A DNA stretch of 16,362 bases from Chloroflexota bacterium (GCA_020353135.1 CP070688.1:4040527-4056888); one strand, 5' to 3'; numbered from the stretch's first letter, positions 8,008 through 15,211 are shown. Made by a program: numbers and translations. The notes: a model not told the origin generated them from the sequence alone.

Positions 8008-10983
8008 AAATCCTTCCAGGTAAGACAGATCGGCCAGGCCATCAGCCTGGCTAACAATCCGCCGTACCAGAGCCACTCGATTTTGGCGAACGGTTTCATC
8101 ATCATCCATGACCAGCACCTTGTCAAAGAAGGCAGTGATCGCCGGCTCCATGTCGCCAAGAGCGGCCACAAAACCGGCTATCGAGCCGTCGAGCCGGGTC
8201 TGGCCCCGCTCTATGGCCGCCAATAACCTCTGCTCCTCAGGCAAGCTCAGGGCCTCCGGTCGAAGCTCAAAGGCAGGCTGATCGCGGATGATTCGAGCGC
8301 TGCGCGCATAAGCGTCCAGCAAGCGTGGCCAGGACTGCTCCTTGACAACCTCATTCAACTCGGCCGCCGCCTGGTCGGCTGCGTGAGGGTTGTGTCCTTG
8401 CGCGGCCAGAACCGCCCTGACAACGGATGTGCGAATGCCCTTCTCGACCAGGTATGTTTCAAGGCGATTATTGATGAAGACCAGCACCTGGTCGACGGTT
8501 TCGTCGCCGGCCGGGACGGGCAGAAGCGGAACGGCAGCGCGCAGCGCTTCGCGCAAATTAAATTCGATCTGGTTGGAGATCAGGTTCTCGATCATCTGTA
8601 TTGCCGCCCGGCGTAACGCAAAGGGATCGTTGGAACCCTTGGGCGCCAGACCGGCCGCGTACAGACCTATAAGACTGTCCAGGCGATCGGCCAGGGCAAG
8701 AGCCAGGCCCGGCCGGGTTTGACTGACCGCCTGATACTGCTCAGCGATCGCCTCGGCCACGGCGTCCGGCTCTTTGGAACGCCGGGCGTAGTGGCCGCCC
8801 ATGATCCCTTGCAAGGACGTCATTTCGACAACCATGCTGCTGGCCAGGTCCGCCTTGGAAATCGCTGCTGCTCGAGAAGAGAGACCGACCTCTTCGTCCG
8901 AGAGGCCCAACATCCTGGCCACGGCCGGCGTCAGCTTCTCCAGCCGCCGGACCTTGTCGAGCATGGAGCCAAGGTCAGCCTGGAAAGTAAGCGTGTCTAG
9001 TCTGGGCAAGAAATCAACTAGTTTCTTTTGGCTATCTTTTTCGTAGAAGAATTCGGCATCGGCAAAGCGCGCCCTGATGACGTGCTCATTGCCATTGCGC
9101 ACGATATCGAGGTGTTGGCCATCGCCATTGCGCACGGTGATGAAGTAGGGCAACAGGTTTCGACCATCAGGCGCATAGACAGGGAAGTAACGTTGGTGCT
9201 TCCTCATCACCGCCACCAGGACCTCGGGCGGTAACTTCAAGTATCGTTCTTCAAATCGCCCCCGGAGTAATGTGGGTTGCTCGATTAGATTGGCCACTTC
9301 CTCCAGTAAATCTGGGTCTTTCCGAATCGCGCCGCCTCGCTCCTCTGCCAGGTTCGCAGCGGCCGTCATGATGACCGCTTTGCGCTCTTCCGTCTGGATG
9401 ACGATGCCGTTCTCGGCCATCAGATCGGCGTAACGGCCGGCGCTGGCGATCTCGATATCCGGTGAGCCATGTAATCGTTGTCCGCGGCTGACGCGTCCGC
9501 TGCTCACGCCTGCGTAGCTGAATGGAATCACTTGATCGCCGAACAAAGCCACCAGCCAGCGCAGCGGCCGGCTGTAGCTGATATTGCTGCTATTCCAGCG
9601 CATGCTCTTCTCGAACCTGAGACTGGCAACAAGGTCGGGCAGCTTTTCTGAAAGGACCGCGGGTGCCGGGCGGCCGTTTTCCCGTACCGTGGCCGCCACA
9701 TAGCGCCGTTCGCCATCGCTCACGATGCGCAGGTCCTTAGCCTTGACGCCTTTACTGCGGGCAAATCCTGTCGCTGCCTTTGTCGGCCGACCCTGATCGT
9801 CAAAGGCGCGATCGGCCGGCGGTCCCTTGGCCTCCACTTCCAGGTCGCTTTGCCGGCCGGCCAGATTGTGAGCGATGATCACCAGCCGGCGCGGCGTTCC
9901 CCGTATCTCCAAGCGATCGAAACTCAAGCGCAGCTTCTCCAGGAATGGAGGCGCCGTGACTTTTAGCTGGCGAATTGCCGAACTTAGATCAACGGCTGGC
10001 AACTCCTCGCTGCCAATCTCGAGTACAAATGTCCGCGCTCGGTCGAAGTCGTCTTCTAACGTCAGCGCTGGCACAGGCGCTGGCGGGTGGGTCTGCCAGT
10101 TCTCATTGTCAAGGAACGGATATTCCAGGCGCTGGCGCTGTTCGACGTAGGCTTCAGCTACCTGGCGGGCAATGGTGCGCATGCGCTTGAAGTAATTGGC
10201 CCTTTCGGTGACGCCGATGGCACCCCGTGTATCCAGAACGTTAAACAGCCAGGAACACTTCAAGTTAAAATCGTGCGCCGGTGCAACCAGGCCGGCCGCC
10301 AGAGCGCGCTTGGCTTCATCTTCGTATCCGTCGTAAACGTTCTTCAGGGTCTCGACCTCGGCTAAATCGAAATAATAGCGGCAATGTTCTATCTCCGCCT
10401 GCAGCAGCAAGTCTCCATATATGGTTCCGGCCCCGAAGTCGAGTTCCCAGACGCTGTTCACCCCTTGTAAGGCGAGGGCGATCCGGTCTAGCCCATAGGT
10501 GATCTCCACCGAGACCGGGTCCAGGTTGACGCTGCCGGCCTGTTGGAAGTAAGTGAATTGGGTGATTTCCTGACCGTCTAGCCATACTTCCCAGCCCAGG
10601 CCCCAGGCACCCAGCGCGGGCTGCTCCCAGTTATCTTCCACGAAGCGTATGTCGTGTTGGCGCAGATCGATGCCCACAGCTTCAAGGCTGCGAAGATACA
10701 GTTCCTGCGGATTGCCGGGATCCGGCTTAAGAATCACCTGCAACTGATAATGCTGTTGCATGCGATTTGGATTATCGCCAAAGCGGCCGTCGTCAGGCCG
10801 GATACTCGGCTCGATGTAGACGACGTTCCAGGGTTCCGGCCCCAAGGCTCGCAGCACCGTTGCCGGGTTCATTGTTCCCGCGCCCACTTGTACATTGTGA
10901 GGGTGCCAGACCAGGCAGCCTTGATCTTTCCAAAACTCCAGGAATCGCAGAATGATCTCCTGAAAGCTAAGTTTGTCAGCCAT
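8005..10983 (-). CDS. glyQS: glycyl-tRNA synthetase, alpha and beta subunits fused in one chain
   Basis: This enzyme charges tRNA-Gly. Most bacteria with this type use two genes (glyQ and glyS); here both are one open frame of 992 residues from the chosen start. The alpha, class II catalytic part covers about 1-290, with EPSIRPDDGRFGDNPNRMQQ near 58-77 and GLGWEVWLDGQEITQF near 128-143. A short linker rich in Pro and Thr (HPPAPVPALTLEDDFD, around 299-314) leads into the beta part. That begins at ARTFVLEIGSEELPAVDL (about 316-333) and continues through MRKHQRYFPVY to a DALR-type C-terminus (FDKVLVMDDDETVRQNRVAL). I chose the ATG at 10983 because AAAGGA lies five bases upstream and MADKLSFQEIILRF matches the GlyQ N-terminus. 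Earlier ATGs at 10989 and 11001 have no spaced ribosome site. Fused forms are known in chlamydiae, plant organelles and some other lineages. Confidence 0.96.
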   Translation of the reverse strand: MADKLSFQEIILRFLEFWKDQGCLVWHPHNVQVGAGTMNPATVLRALGPEPWNVVYIEPSIRPDDGRFGDNPNRMQQHYQLQVILKPDPGNPQELYLRSLEAVGIDLRQHDIRFVEDNWEQPALGAWGLGWEVWLDGQEITQFTYFQQAGSVNLDPVSVEITYGLDRIALALQGVNSVWELDFGAGTIYGDLLLQAEIEHCRYYFDLAEVETLKNVYDGYEDEAKRALAAGLVAPAHDFNLKCSWLFNVLDTRGAIGVTERANYFKRMRTIARQVAEAYVEQRQRLEYPFLDNENWQTHPPAPVPALTLEDDFDRARTFVLEIGSEELPAVDLSSAIRQLKVTAPPFLEKLRLSFDRLEIRGTPRRLVIIAHNLAGRQSDLEVEAKGPPADRAFDDQGRPTKAATGFARSKGVKAKDLRIVSDGERRYVAATVRENGRPAPAVLSEKLPDLVASLRFEKSMRWNSSNISYSRPLRWLVALFGDQVIPFSYAGVSSGRVSRGQRLHGSPDIEIASAGRYADLMAENGIVIQTEERKAVIMTAAANLAEERGGAIRKDPDLLEEVANLIEQPTLLRGRFEERYLKLPPEVLVAVMRKHQRYFPVYAPDGRNLLPYFITVRNGDGQHLDIVRNGNEHVIRARFADAEFFYEKDSQKKLVDFLPRLDTLTFQADLGSMLDKVRRLEKLTPAVARMLGLSDEEVGLSSRAAAISKADLASSMVVEMTSLQGIMGGHYARRSKEPDAVAEAIAEQYQAVSQTRPGLALALADRLDSLIGLYAAGLAPKGSNDPFALRRAAIQMIENLISNQIEFNLREALRAAVPLLPVPAGDETVDQVLVFINNRLETYLVEKGIRTSVVRAVLAAQGHNPHAADQAAAELNEVVKEQSWPRLLDAYARSARIIRDQPAFELRPEALSLPEEQRLLAAIERGQTRLDGSIAGFVAALGDMEPAITAFFDKVLVMDDDETVRQNRVALVRRIVSQADGLADLSYLEGF

Positions 10984-10988
10984 AAACA

Positions 10989-10994
10989 TCCTTT
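10989..10994 (-). promoter_or_regulatory. ribosome binding site deciding the glyQS start
   Basis: AAAGGA on the minus strand lies five bases before the ATG at 10983. For the ATG at 10989 it has no spacing, and the ATG at 11001 lies upstream of it, so 10983 is preferred. Confidence 0.65.
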
Positions 10995-11016
10995 GTAACA
11001 TTTCCTATTCAGCCAT

Positions 11017-11049
11017 CAGCCGCCAACTCCAGAGGTGGATAGGCGGCTG
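11017..11049 (-). other. strong hairpin in the glyQS leader
   Basis: CAGCCGCC (11017-11024) and GGCGGCTG (11042-11049) form a perfect 8-bp stem. Inside it a second 4-bp pairing (TCCA/TGGA, minus strand) closes a CCTC loop. It lies in the predicted glyQS leader, 34 bases before the start codon. No U-tract follows in either direction. It lacks the T-box sequence TGGNACCGCG. Its role is unknown. Confidence 0.5.
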
Positions 11050-11083
11050 TACATGGCTCAAGTCTCTTTGATGCAGAACCGCG

Positions 11084-11113
11084 ATTATAGCATATATGCA
11101 AGTAGCCAGTCTA
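11084..11113 (-). promoter_or_regulatory. probable glyQS promoter overlapping the modA start
   Basis: On the minus strand TAGACT (11113-11108) is followed after 18 bases by a perfect TATAAT (11089-11084). The spacer holds the palindrome GCATATATGC (11090-11099), which contains the modA ATG. The predicted glyQS leader is about 94 bases. Confidence 0.6.
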
Positions 11114-11953
11114 AAACTATGCCCGACCTCTTCTTTTCCGATTAGAGGAGCCTGCCTGAGCCTATTGATCGTCGTTTGGCTGGCTCTTTCTGGGTGCGAC
11201 CAGCGCCCTTCAGCTTCCGAGGATGGCAACCGCGAATTGATCGTTTTCGCCGCGGCTTCGTTGGCCGAGGCTTTCGATGAAGCAGCCCGGCAATTTGAGC
11301 TGAACAACCCGGGCGTCGACGTAGTGCTCAATCTGGCCGGTTCGCAACAGTTGGCCCATCAACTCAGCCAGGGAGCGCCGGCCGACGTCTTTGCCAGCGC
11401 CAATGAACAACAGGTAGAAGCAGTGATTGAGGCCGGCCGGGTCCGATCAGGAAGCCAGCAGACTTTCGCCAACAATCGACTGGCCGTTATCATCCCAGCA
11501 GACAACCCGGCCGGTCTGCGCACCCTGTCCGATTTGGACCGGCCGGGTTTGCACTTCGTCTTGGCCGCAGCGGAGGTGCCGGCCGGCCGCTATGCCGTGC
11601 TATTTTTGGATCGCGCTGGTGATGATCCCGGATATGGCCCGATCTTTAGGGACGGCGTCATGGCCAATGTCGTGTCATTCGAAGAGAATGTCCGCGCCGT
11701 GCTCAGTAAGGTCAGGTTGGGCGAGGCTGATGCTGGAATCGTCTACAATAGCGATGTGGCCTCCAAGATGGTGAAAGATATTCACCAACTGCATATCCCC
11801 GAGCACCTGAATGTCCAGGCCGACTATATCGTCGCTCCGATTGTCGATAGCCAGCAACCGGCTCTGGCCCGGATGTTCATCGATTATCTGTTTGACGAGA
11901 GTGGTCAGGAACTGCTCAAGGCGAACGGTTTTGTTCCAACCAAGTACGAATGA
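11096..11953 (+). CDS. modA: molybdate ABC transporter substrate-binding lipoprotein
   Basis: ModA captures molybdate (or tungstate) outside the membrane and delivers it to ModB. The 285-residue protein has a lipoprotein signal: basic residues Lys7 and Arg17, hydrophobic CLSLLIVVWLA, and lipobox LSGC with Cys34. The mature part shows the ModA pattern ELIVFAAASLAEAF (47-60), LNLAGSQQLAHQLSQGAPAD (78-97), VFASAN, VPAGRYA (161-167) and EADAGIVYNSDVASK (210-224). Ser55, Ser83 and Tyr217 sit where oxyanion-binding residues are expected. The ATG at 11096 has no Shine-Dalgarno sequence. An in-frame CTG at 11156 has AGAGGAG five bases upstream but would lose both basic residues, so I keep the ATG. 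The stop overlaps the modB start (ATGA). The gene diverges from glyQS. Confidence 0.92.
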   Translation: MQVASLKLCPTSSFPIRGACLSLLIVVWLALSGCDQRPSASEDGNRELIVFAAASLAEAFDEAARQFELNNPGVDVVLNLAGSQQLAHQLSQGAPADVFASANEQQVEAVIEAGRVRSGSQQTFANNRLAVIIPADNPAGLRTLSDLDRPGLHFVLAAAEVPAGRYAVLFLDRAGDDPGYGPIFRDGVMANVVSFEENVRAVLSKVRLGEADAGIVYNSDVASKMVKDIHQLHIPEHLNVQADYIVAPIVDSQQPALARMFIDYLFDESGQELLKANGFVPTKYE

Positions 11954-12801
11954 TGACCGCCGATACCAGGTCCAGACCGCCAGACCATAGTCAAGCGCGC
12001 AACGGCCGTAGCCTATGGCGCGATCCCTGGTGGTTGGCCAGTTTACCCCTGGTGTTGTTCCTGGCTTTGCCACTGCTCGCTTTGATTCTCAGCATTTCGC
12101 CAGCCCAATTAATGGAGAATCTTGCAAAGCCGCAAGTTAGACAGGCTATCGGCATCAGTTTGAAGACGACGTTGATCACTACCACGGTAACCATCTTGTT
12201 CGGGACGCCATTGGCTTACGTTCTTGCGCGGCGCCAATTTCGCTTTCGACGCGTCCTCGATACGCTGGTTGATATGCCTATCGTCTTACCGCCAGCTGTG
12301 GCCGGAGTGGCCCTGTTGATCGCCTTCGGCCGGCAAGGGCTAGTTGGCGGTTGGCTATCTGAGTTGGGCATCCATATCGCTTTTACTCAGGCAGCCGTGA
12401 TTATTGCCCAGACCTTCGTGGCCGCTCCTTTCTACGTCAAGGCAGCCAGCACAGGTTTTGCCTCTGTCGACACGGAACTCGAGCATGCGGCTGCCATCGA
12501 CGGGGCCGGTAGCTGGCAGGCTTTCCGCCATGTCACCGTACCCCTTGCCTGGGCGGCTATGTTGAGTGGCGCCGTCATGACCTGGGCCAGGGCACTAGGC
12601 GAGTTCGGGGCGACGATTCTCTTCGCCGGCAACTATCTCGGCCGTACCCAGACGATGCCCCTGGCCATCTATATCGGTTTTGAGTTGGACTTGGATGTGG
12701 CTCTTACGCTAGCCGCCATCATGGTGGTCATTTCGTTCCTCGTGTTGTTCCTGGTCAAGGGTATCCTGCACCGGGAACTCTACACTGTCAGCGGCTCTTG
12801 A
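11950..12801 (+). CDS. modB: molybdate ABC transporter permease
   Basis: ModB is the membrane channel of the molybdate importer. The 283-residue protein has about six transmembrane segments (roughly 28-50, 68-92, 110-128, 145-165, 200-225 and 248-270). It also has the EAA cytoplasmic loop that docks the ATPase, EHAAAIDGAGSWQAFRHVTV at 178-197, followed by ALGEFGATILFAGN. It is longer than the roughly 230-residue E. coli ModB because of a polar N-terminal extension of about 25 residues. The ATG overlaps the modA stop as ATGA; the next codon is also ATG and could be the real start. No modC follows: a terminator-like hairpin and a converging gene come next, so the ATPase must be encoded elsewhere or supplied by another transporter. 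Confidence 0.93.
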   Translation: MMTADTRSRPPDHSQARNGRSLWRDPWWLASLPLVLFLALPLLALILSISPAQLMENLAKPQVRQAIGISLKTTLITTTVTILFGTPLAYVLARRQFRFRRVLDTLVDMPIVLPPAVAGVALLIAFGRQGLVGGWLSELGIHIAFTQAAVIIAQTFVAAPFYVKAASTGFASVDTELEHAAAIDGAGSWQAFRHVTVPLAWAAMLSGAVMTWARALGEFGATILFAGNYLGRTQTMPLAIYIGFELDLDVALTLAAIMVVISFLVLFLVKGILHRELYTVSGS

Positions 12802-12843
12802 CCCGGACCTGAGCCTGCCCGGCGCCCACCCCAGAAAAAGTAA

Positions 12844-12863
12844 GGGCGCACTGCGGTGCGCCC
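12844..12863. terminator. bidirectional intrinsic terminator between modB and the converging gene
   Basis: GGGCGCAC (12844-12851), loop TGCG, and GTGCGCCC (12856-12863) form a perfect 8-bp GC-rich stem. On the minus strand it is followed by TTACTTTTTCT, a good U-tract for the gene ending at 12901. On the plus strand only GTCATTTC follows, so termination of modB is less certain. Confidence 0.8.
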
Positions 12864-12900
12864 GTCATTTCAGCCAATTGCCGCCTGGAAAGCCCGACGA

Positions 12901-13506
12901 CTACTCATCTTGACCGTCGTTCTTGTCCTTGTCGTTGTTCGCCCAAGCTGGAGGGCCGTTACCGCCTCTGTCCTTGAACTTCGGACCGGCCCAAGGTGGC
13001 GGCCCCTCTTCAAGCCCGAGTTGGTTACGTATCTCGTCCCAACCTGCGCCCCCCTGGAATGCCTTCAGCGCTTCGTCGAAACCCATCAATCCTGATTGCT
13101 CTATCGCCCTGGCCTTTTTGATTTGGCCCCAGCCAATGCCAGATTGCTTCAGCTCCAACAGCGCCTGAGGATCGCCGTCCGCGCCGGCGATTCGATAAGC
13201 CATCTTGAATTGCCCCCAGCCAATTCCCTCGCCCTTTTTCTGCTCCAGAAGTTCTCGCCAGTCGCCAATTCCTTCTATATCTTGTGACAGATGCCAGGCT
13301 TTCATGATTTCGCCCAGTCCGTAGCCTTCAGCTCGCAGATCAAGCAGGTCCTGGCAACCAACGCCCATGACCTCGGCCAACCGGGCAGCGGCCGGGTTGC
13401 AGGTTTGTTCCTGATCCTGGGCCACGCTGGCGGCCGGGATTACAAGGAGTACGCTCAACAGAAGAATGATTCCGATTACTTTGGGTTTACTTGTCGCCGA
13501 CCTCAT
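12901..13506 (-). CDS. exported protein of four GWGQI-type repeats, function unknown
   Basis: I do not recognise a named family. The 201-residue product starts with a Sec-type signal peptide: basic MRSATSKPK, hydrophobic VIGIILLLSVLLVIPAA, likely cut near SVAQ at about residue 30. The mature part is four tandem units of about 30 residues, at roughly 42-76, 78-107, 109-136 and 137-165. Each ends in a variant of G-x-G-[WL]-G-[EQ]-[IF]-K-x-A: GYGLGEIMKA, GIGWGQFKMA, GIGWGQIKKA and the decayed GAGWDEIRNQ. The first three carry a preceding L-L-[DE]-[LQ]-[RK] helix, and the fourth has the variant ALKAF. Two cysteines (36 and 51) could form a disulphide. The tail repeats GPPPWAG and GPPAWAN and ends in a charged KDKNDGQDE stretch. 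The ATG at 13506 has AAGGAG six bases upstream; an ORF start 30 bases earlier would bury the signal peptide. The gene stands alone with its own terminator. Confidence 0.85.
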   Translation of the reverse strand: MRSATSKPKVIGIILLLSVLLVIPAASVAQDQEQTCNPAAARLAEVMGVGCQDLLDLRAEGYGLGEIMKAWHLSQDIEGIGDWRELLEQKKGEGIGWGQFKMAYRIAGADGDPQALLELKQSGIGWGQIKKARAIEQSGLMGFDEALKAFQGGAGWDEIRNQLGLEEGPPPWAGPKFKDRGGNGPPAWANNDKDKNDGQDE

Positions 13507-13512
13507 GTCCAA

Positions 13513-13518
13513 CTCCTT
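13513..13518 (-). promoter_or_regulatory. ribosome binding site deciding the start of the repeat protein
   Basis: A strong AAGGAG on the minus strand lies six bases before the ATG at 13506. This fixes that start rather than the earlier in-frame ATG at 13536. Confidence 0.8.
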
Positions 13519-13559
13519 CGAGTCGTCTAACTCCAAACTGACTGACCGTTCTCGGCTTC

Positions 13560-13585
13560 ATTAGAGGGAATCTTGAGTGATTCCC
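13560..13585 (-). promoter_or_regulatory. possible promoter and operator of the repeat-protein gene
   Basis: On the minus strand a -10-like TCTAAT (13565-13560) directly follows a perfect inverted repeat, GGGAATC-N6-GATTCCC (13566-13585). No consensus -35 is seen at 16-19 bases. A symmetric site filling the spacer is the arrangement expected for a regulator that acts on the promoter. Neither arm is followed by a U-tract, so a terminator is unlikely. Confidence 0.4.
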
Positions 13586-13792
13586 ACTTCGCTGTCTTGT
13601 GGTCAGCGCCTGATTACTAAACGCCAAACAACAGCCAGGCCGAAAAGGCTGCCTATCACTACAGAGGCGATTCCACTCAGCTTGATACAATCTGGATCGA
13701 GGTTTCTAGTTGAGGAGCATTTCTCTGGTCGTAGCCTTAACGGACAGTGGTGTCCTCAGATGCTGGCCGCCTTCATCTTTCTCCGCCCTCGA
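13586..13792. other. intergenic stretch between cysS and the repeat-protein gene
   Basis: There is no convincing gene here. It contains a small hairpin GGACA-GTGG-TGTCC (13742-13755) that lies 38 bases after the cysS stop but lacks a U-tract. It also contains a minus-strand frame without any ATG (13603-13755), whose last 26 codons would read as one membrane segment ending in Arg-Arg. Confidence 0.4.
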
Positions 13793-15058
13793 CTAGGCGG
13801 CTCCTGTAAAACGCTGTCGGTGCTGGCGCCAGCCTTCGACCACCCGCTCATCCGGCTGGTCGGCATCCAGCCGGAGGCCCATTATCCCGCTCATTTCGCG
13901 TAAGGCTTCTTGCCCGCCTGACACGTCTCCGCCCTCTTCGACGAACAACATAATATCTTCGGCCAATTGTATCATGATATCCAGCGCGGCCGGCGTATCC
14001 AAATCGTCGTCCATTGCGGCTCGAAATGCCACCTGGGCCAGGGCTGGATCCATCGACGGGCCATCGCCGCTGGGAAACGTAACCGCTTGCCGCAGTCTTT
14101 CCGCGATCCCAGATGCCCTTTCGACATCGCCATCTTCATAGGTCCATGGCCGGCGATAATGATGGGCGACCATGCATAGACGGATAGCATCTGGATGAAA
14201 ACCGGCTTGCAAAAGGTCACGGACCATCACCAGATTTCCCAGGGATTTGCTCATTTTGTCGCCCTGATAGTGAACCATGGCGATGTGCATCCAGAAGCGG
14301 CTGAAAGGCCCTTCGCCTAATCCGCACTCAGCTTGGGCGATTTCGCTTTCGTGATGCGGAAAAACCAGATCGGCGCCGCCGCCGTGAATGTCGATCGGTC
14401 GGCCCAAGTACTTGGCCGCCATCGTCGAACATTCGATATGCCAACCCGGCCGGCCAAGACCCCAGGGGCTTTCCCAGGCCGGTTCGCCATCGGCCTGCGC
14501 CTGCCACAATACGAAATCTAGCGGGTCGCGCTTACTGGGATCGTCCGGTTTGTTTCCTCGTTCATTAGCAATCGGCAACATCTCATCATAGGCTAAACGA
14601 CTCAACTTGCCATACTCGGGATCGGTAGCAACTTGGAAATAGACGCTGCCATTCGATACGTAGGCCACGCCGGCCGCCAGCAGATCCTGCACGGCGGTCA
14701 CGATGCCGTCGATTACGTCAGTCGCTCTCGGGAAATGCTCGGGCGGCAAGATGTTGAGAGCCTTGTTATCGTCGATGAAGTGCGTCGTCCAGCGATCGCC
14801 TAGCTCCAGCCAATCTTCGCCGACCTCACCTGCCCTGCGCAGAATATCATCGTCGATATCCGTGACATTTTGCACGTAGCGCACCTTATGGCCCAAGAAC
14901 TCCAGGTAGCGGATCAAGACGTCAAAAGATGCATAGGTGAAGCAGTGACCGAGATGGGTCGTATCATAGGGCGTTATACCGCACACATAGAGTGTCACTG
15001 GATCGCCGGCCGGCTCAAAGAACTCAAGCTGGCGGGTCAGGACGTTATATAGCTGCAT
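13793..15058 (-). CDS. cysS: cysteinyl-tRNA synthetase, MshC-like type
   Basis: This class I synthetase fold activates cysteine with ATP and normally loads it on tRNA-Cys. In the 421-residue protein YVCGITPYDTTHLGH (24-38) holds zinc ligand Cys26 and the HIGH-type motif. YVQNVTDIDDDIL is at 61-73 and GRPGWHIECSTMAAKYLG at 202-219 with Cys210. HGGGADLVFPHHESEIAQ (225-242) carries His235 and Glu239, and DKMSKSLGN at 267-275 is the KMSKS loop. The wording CGITPYD, YVQN, KSLGNLV and AHHYR recalls MshC, the cysteine ligase of mycothiol synthesis (about 410 residues). The C-terminal part is shorter than in E. coli CysRS (461 residues). I favour CysRS because chromosomal CysRS of this group appear to share these traits, but this is from memory. 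GGAGG lies four bases before the ATG. Confidence 0.85.
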   Translation of the reverse strand: MQLYNVLTRQLEFFEPAGDPVTLYVCGITPYDTTHLGHCFTYASFDVLIRYLEFLGHKVRYVQNVTDIDDDILRRAGEVGEDWLELGDRWTTHFIDDNKALNILPPEHFPRATDVIDGIVTAVQDLLAAGVAYVSNGSVYFQVATDPEYGKLSRLAYDEMLPIANERGNKPDDPSKRDPLDFVLWQAQADGEPAWESPWGLGRPGWHIECSTMAAKYLGRPIDIHGGGADLVFPHHESEIAQAECGLGEGPFSRFWMHIAMVHYQGDKMSKSLGNLVMVRDLLQAGFHPDAIRLCMVAHHYRRPWTYEDGDVERASGIAERLRQAVTFPSGDGPSMDPALAQVAFRAAMDDDLDTPAALDIMIQLAEDIMLFVEEGGDVSGGQEALREMSGIMGLRLDADQPDERVVEGWRQHRQRFTGAA

Positions 15059-15182
15059 CAGTCCTCCGTTGGTCGCGGTCGCACTCGCCAGTCGAAACCA
15101 TTCCCGCAGAGGTAGTGATTGCTTCGAGAATGTGCGGTAGTTTCGTCAAACTGTAGTTGGCATTTCGACCAAGATGACCCCG
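15059..15182 (-). other. structured 5' leader of cysS
   Basis: About 118 bases lie between the predicted transcription start and the cysS ATG, with no ORF. The RNA can form TTGG/CCAA (15157-15172) and AGTTT-GACG-AAACT (15139-15152). Two 5-base complementarities cross each other: CATTC (15099-15103) with GAATG (15128-15132), and CCGCA (15104-15108) with TGCGG (15133-15137). The function is unknown, and a leader of this length can fold by chance. Confidence 0.3.
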
Positions 15183-15211
15183 ATTATATGATCTGGTGGG
15201 AAAATCGGCAG
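15183..15211 (-). promoter_or_regulatory. probable cysS promoter
   Basis: On the minus strand a perfect TATAAT (15188-15183) lies 17 bases after a weak -35, CTGCCG (15211-15206). It falls between the terminator of the kinase gene and cysS, so cysS is probably transcribed on its own. Confidence 0.55.

Noticed and set aside
11084..11099. AT-rich ATTATAGCATATATGC considered as a ModE-type molybdate operator
   Set aside because: It shares only a general TATA character with the E. coli ModE site and lacks its spaced dyad, and it is better explained as the glyQS -10 and spacer.
12856..13095. Plus-strand frame of 79 codons with a hydrophobic Leu/Val stretch
   Set aside because: It is antisense to the repeat protein. 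The hydrophobic run is the complement of its Asp/Lys-rich tail, and it overlaps the terminator hairpin.
13603..13755. Minus-strand frame whose last 26 codons (KLSGIASVVIGSLFGLAVVW, then RLVIRR) look like a membrane segment
   Set aside because: It has no ATG and no spaced ribosome site, and it is short. It may be a gene remnant or chance hydrophobicity.
13742..13755. GGACA-GTGG-TGTCC hairpin as a cysS terminator
   Set aside because: The 5-bp stem has no U-tract on the minus strand.
15074..15083. TGCGACCGCG in the cysS leader, nine of ten matches to the T-box core TGGNACCGCG
   Set aside because: The mismatch falls in the UGG that must pair with the tRNA CCA end. No downstream antiterminator partner or clear specifier loop was found, and it sits only 15 bases before the start codon. 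A covariance-model search with the T-box family would settle it.
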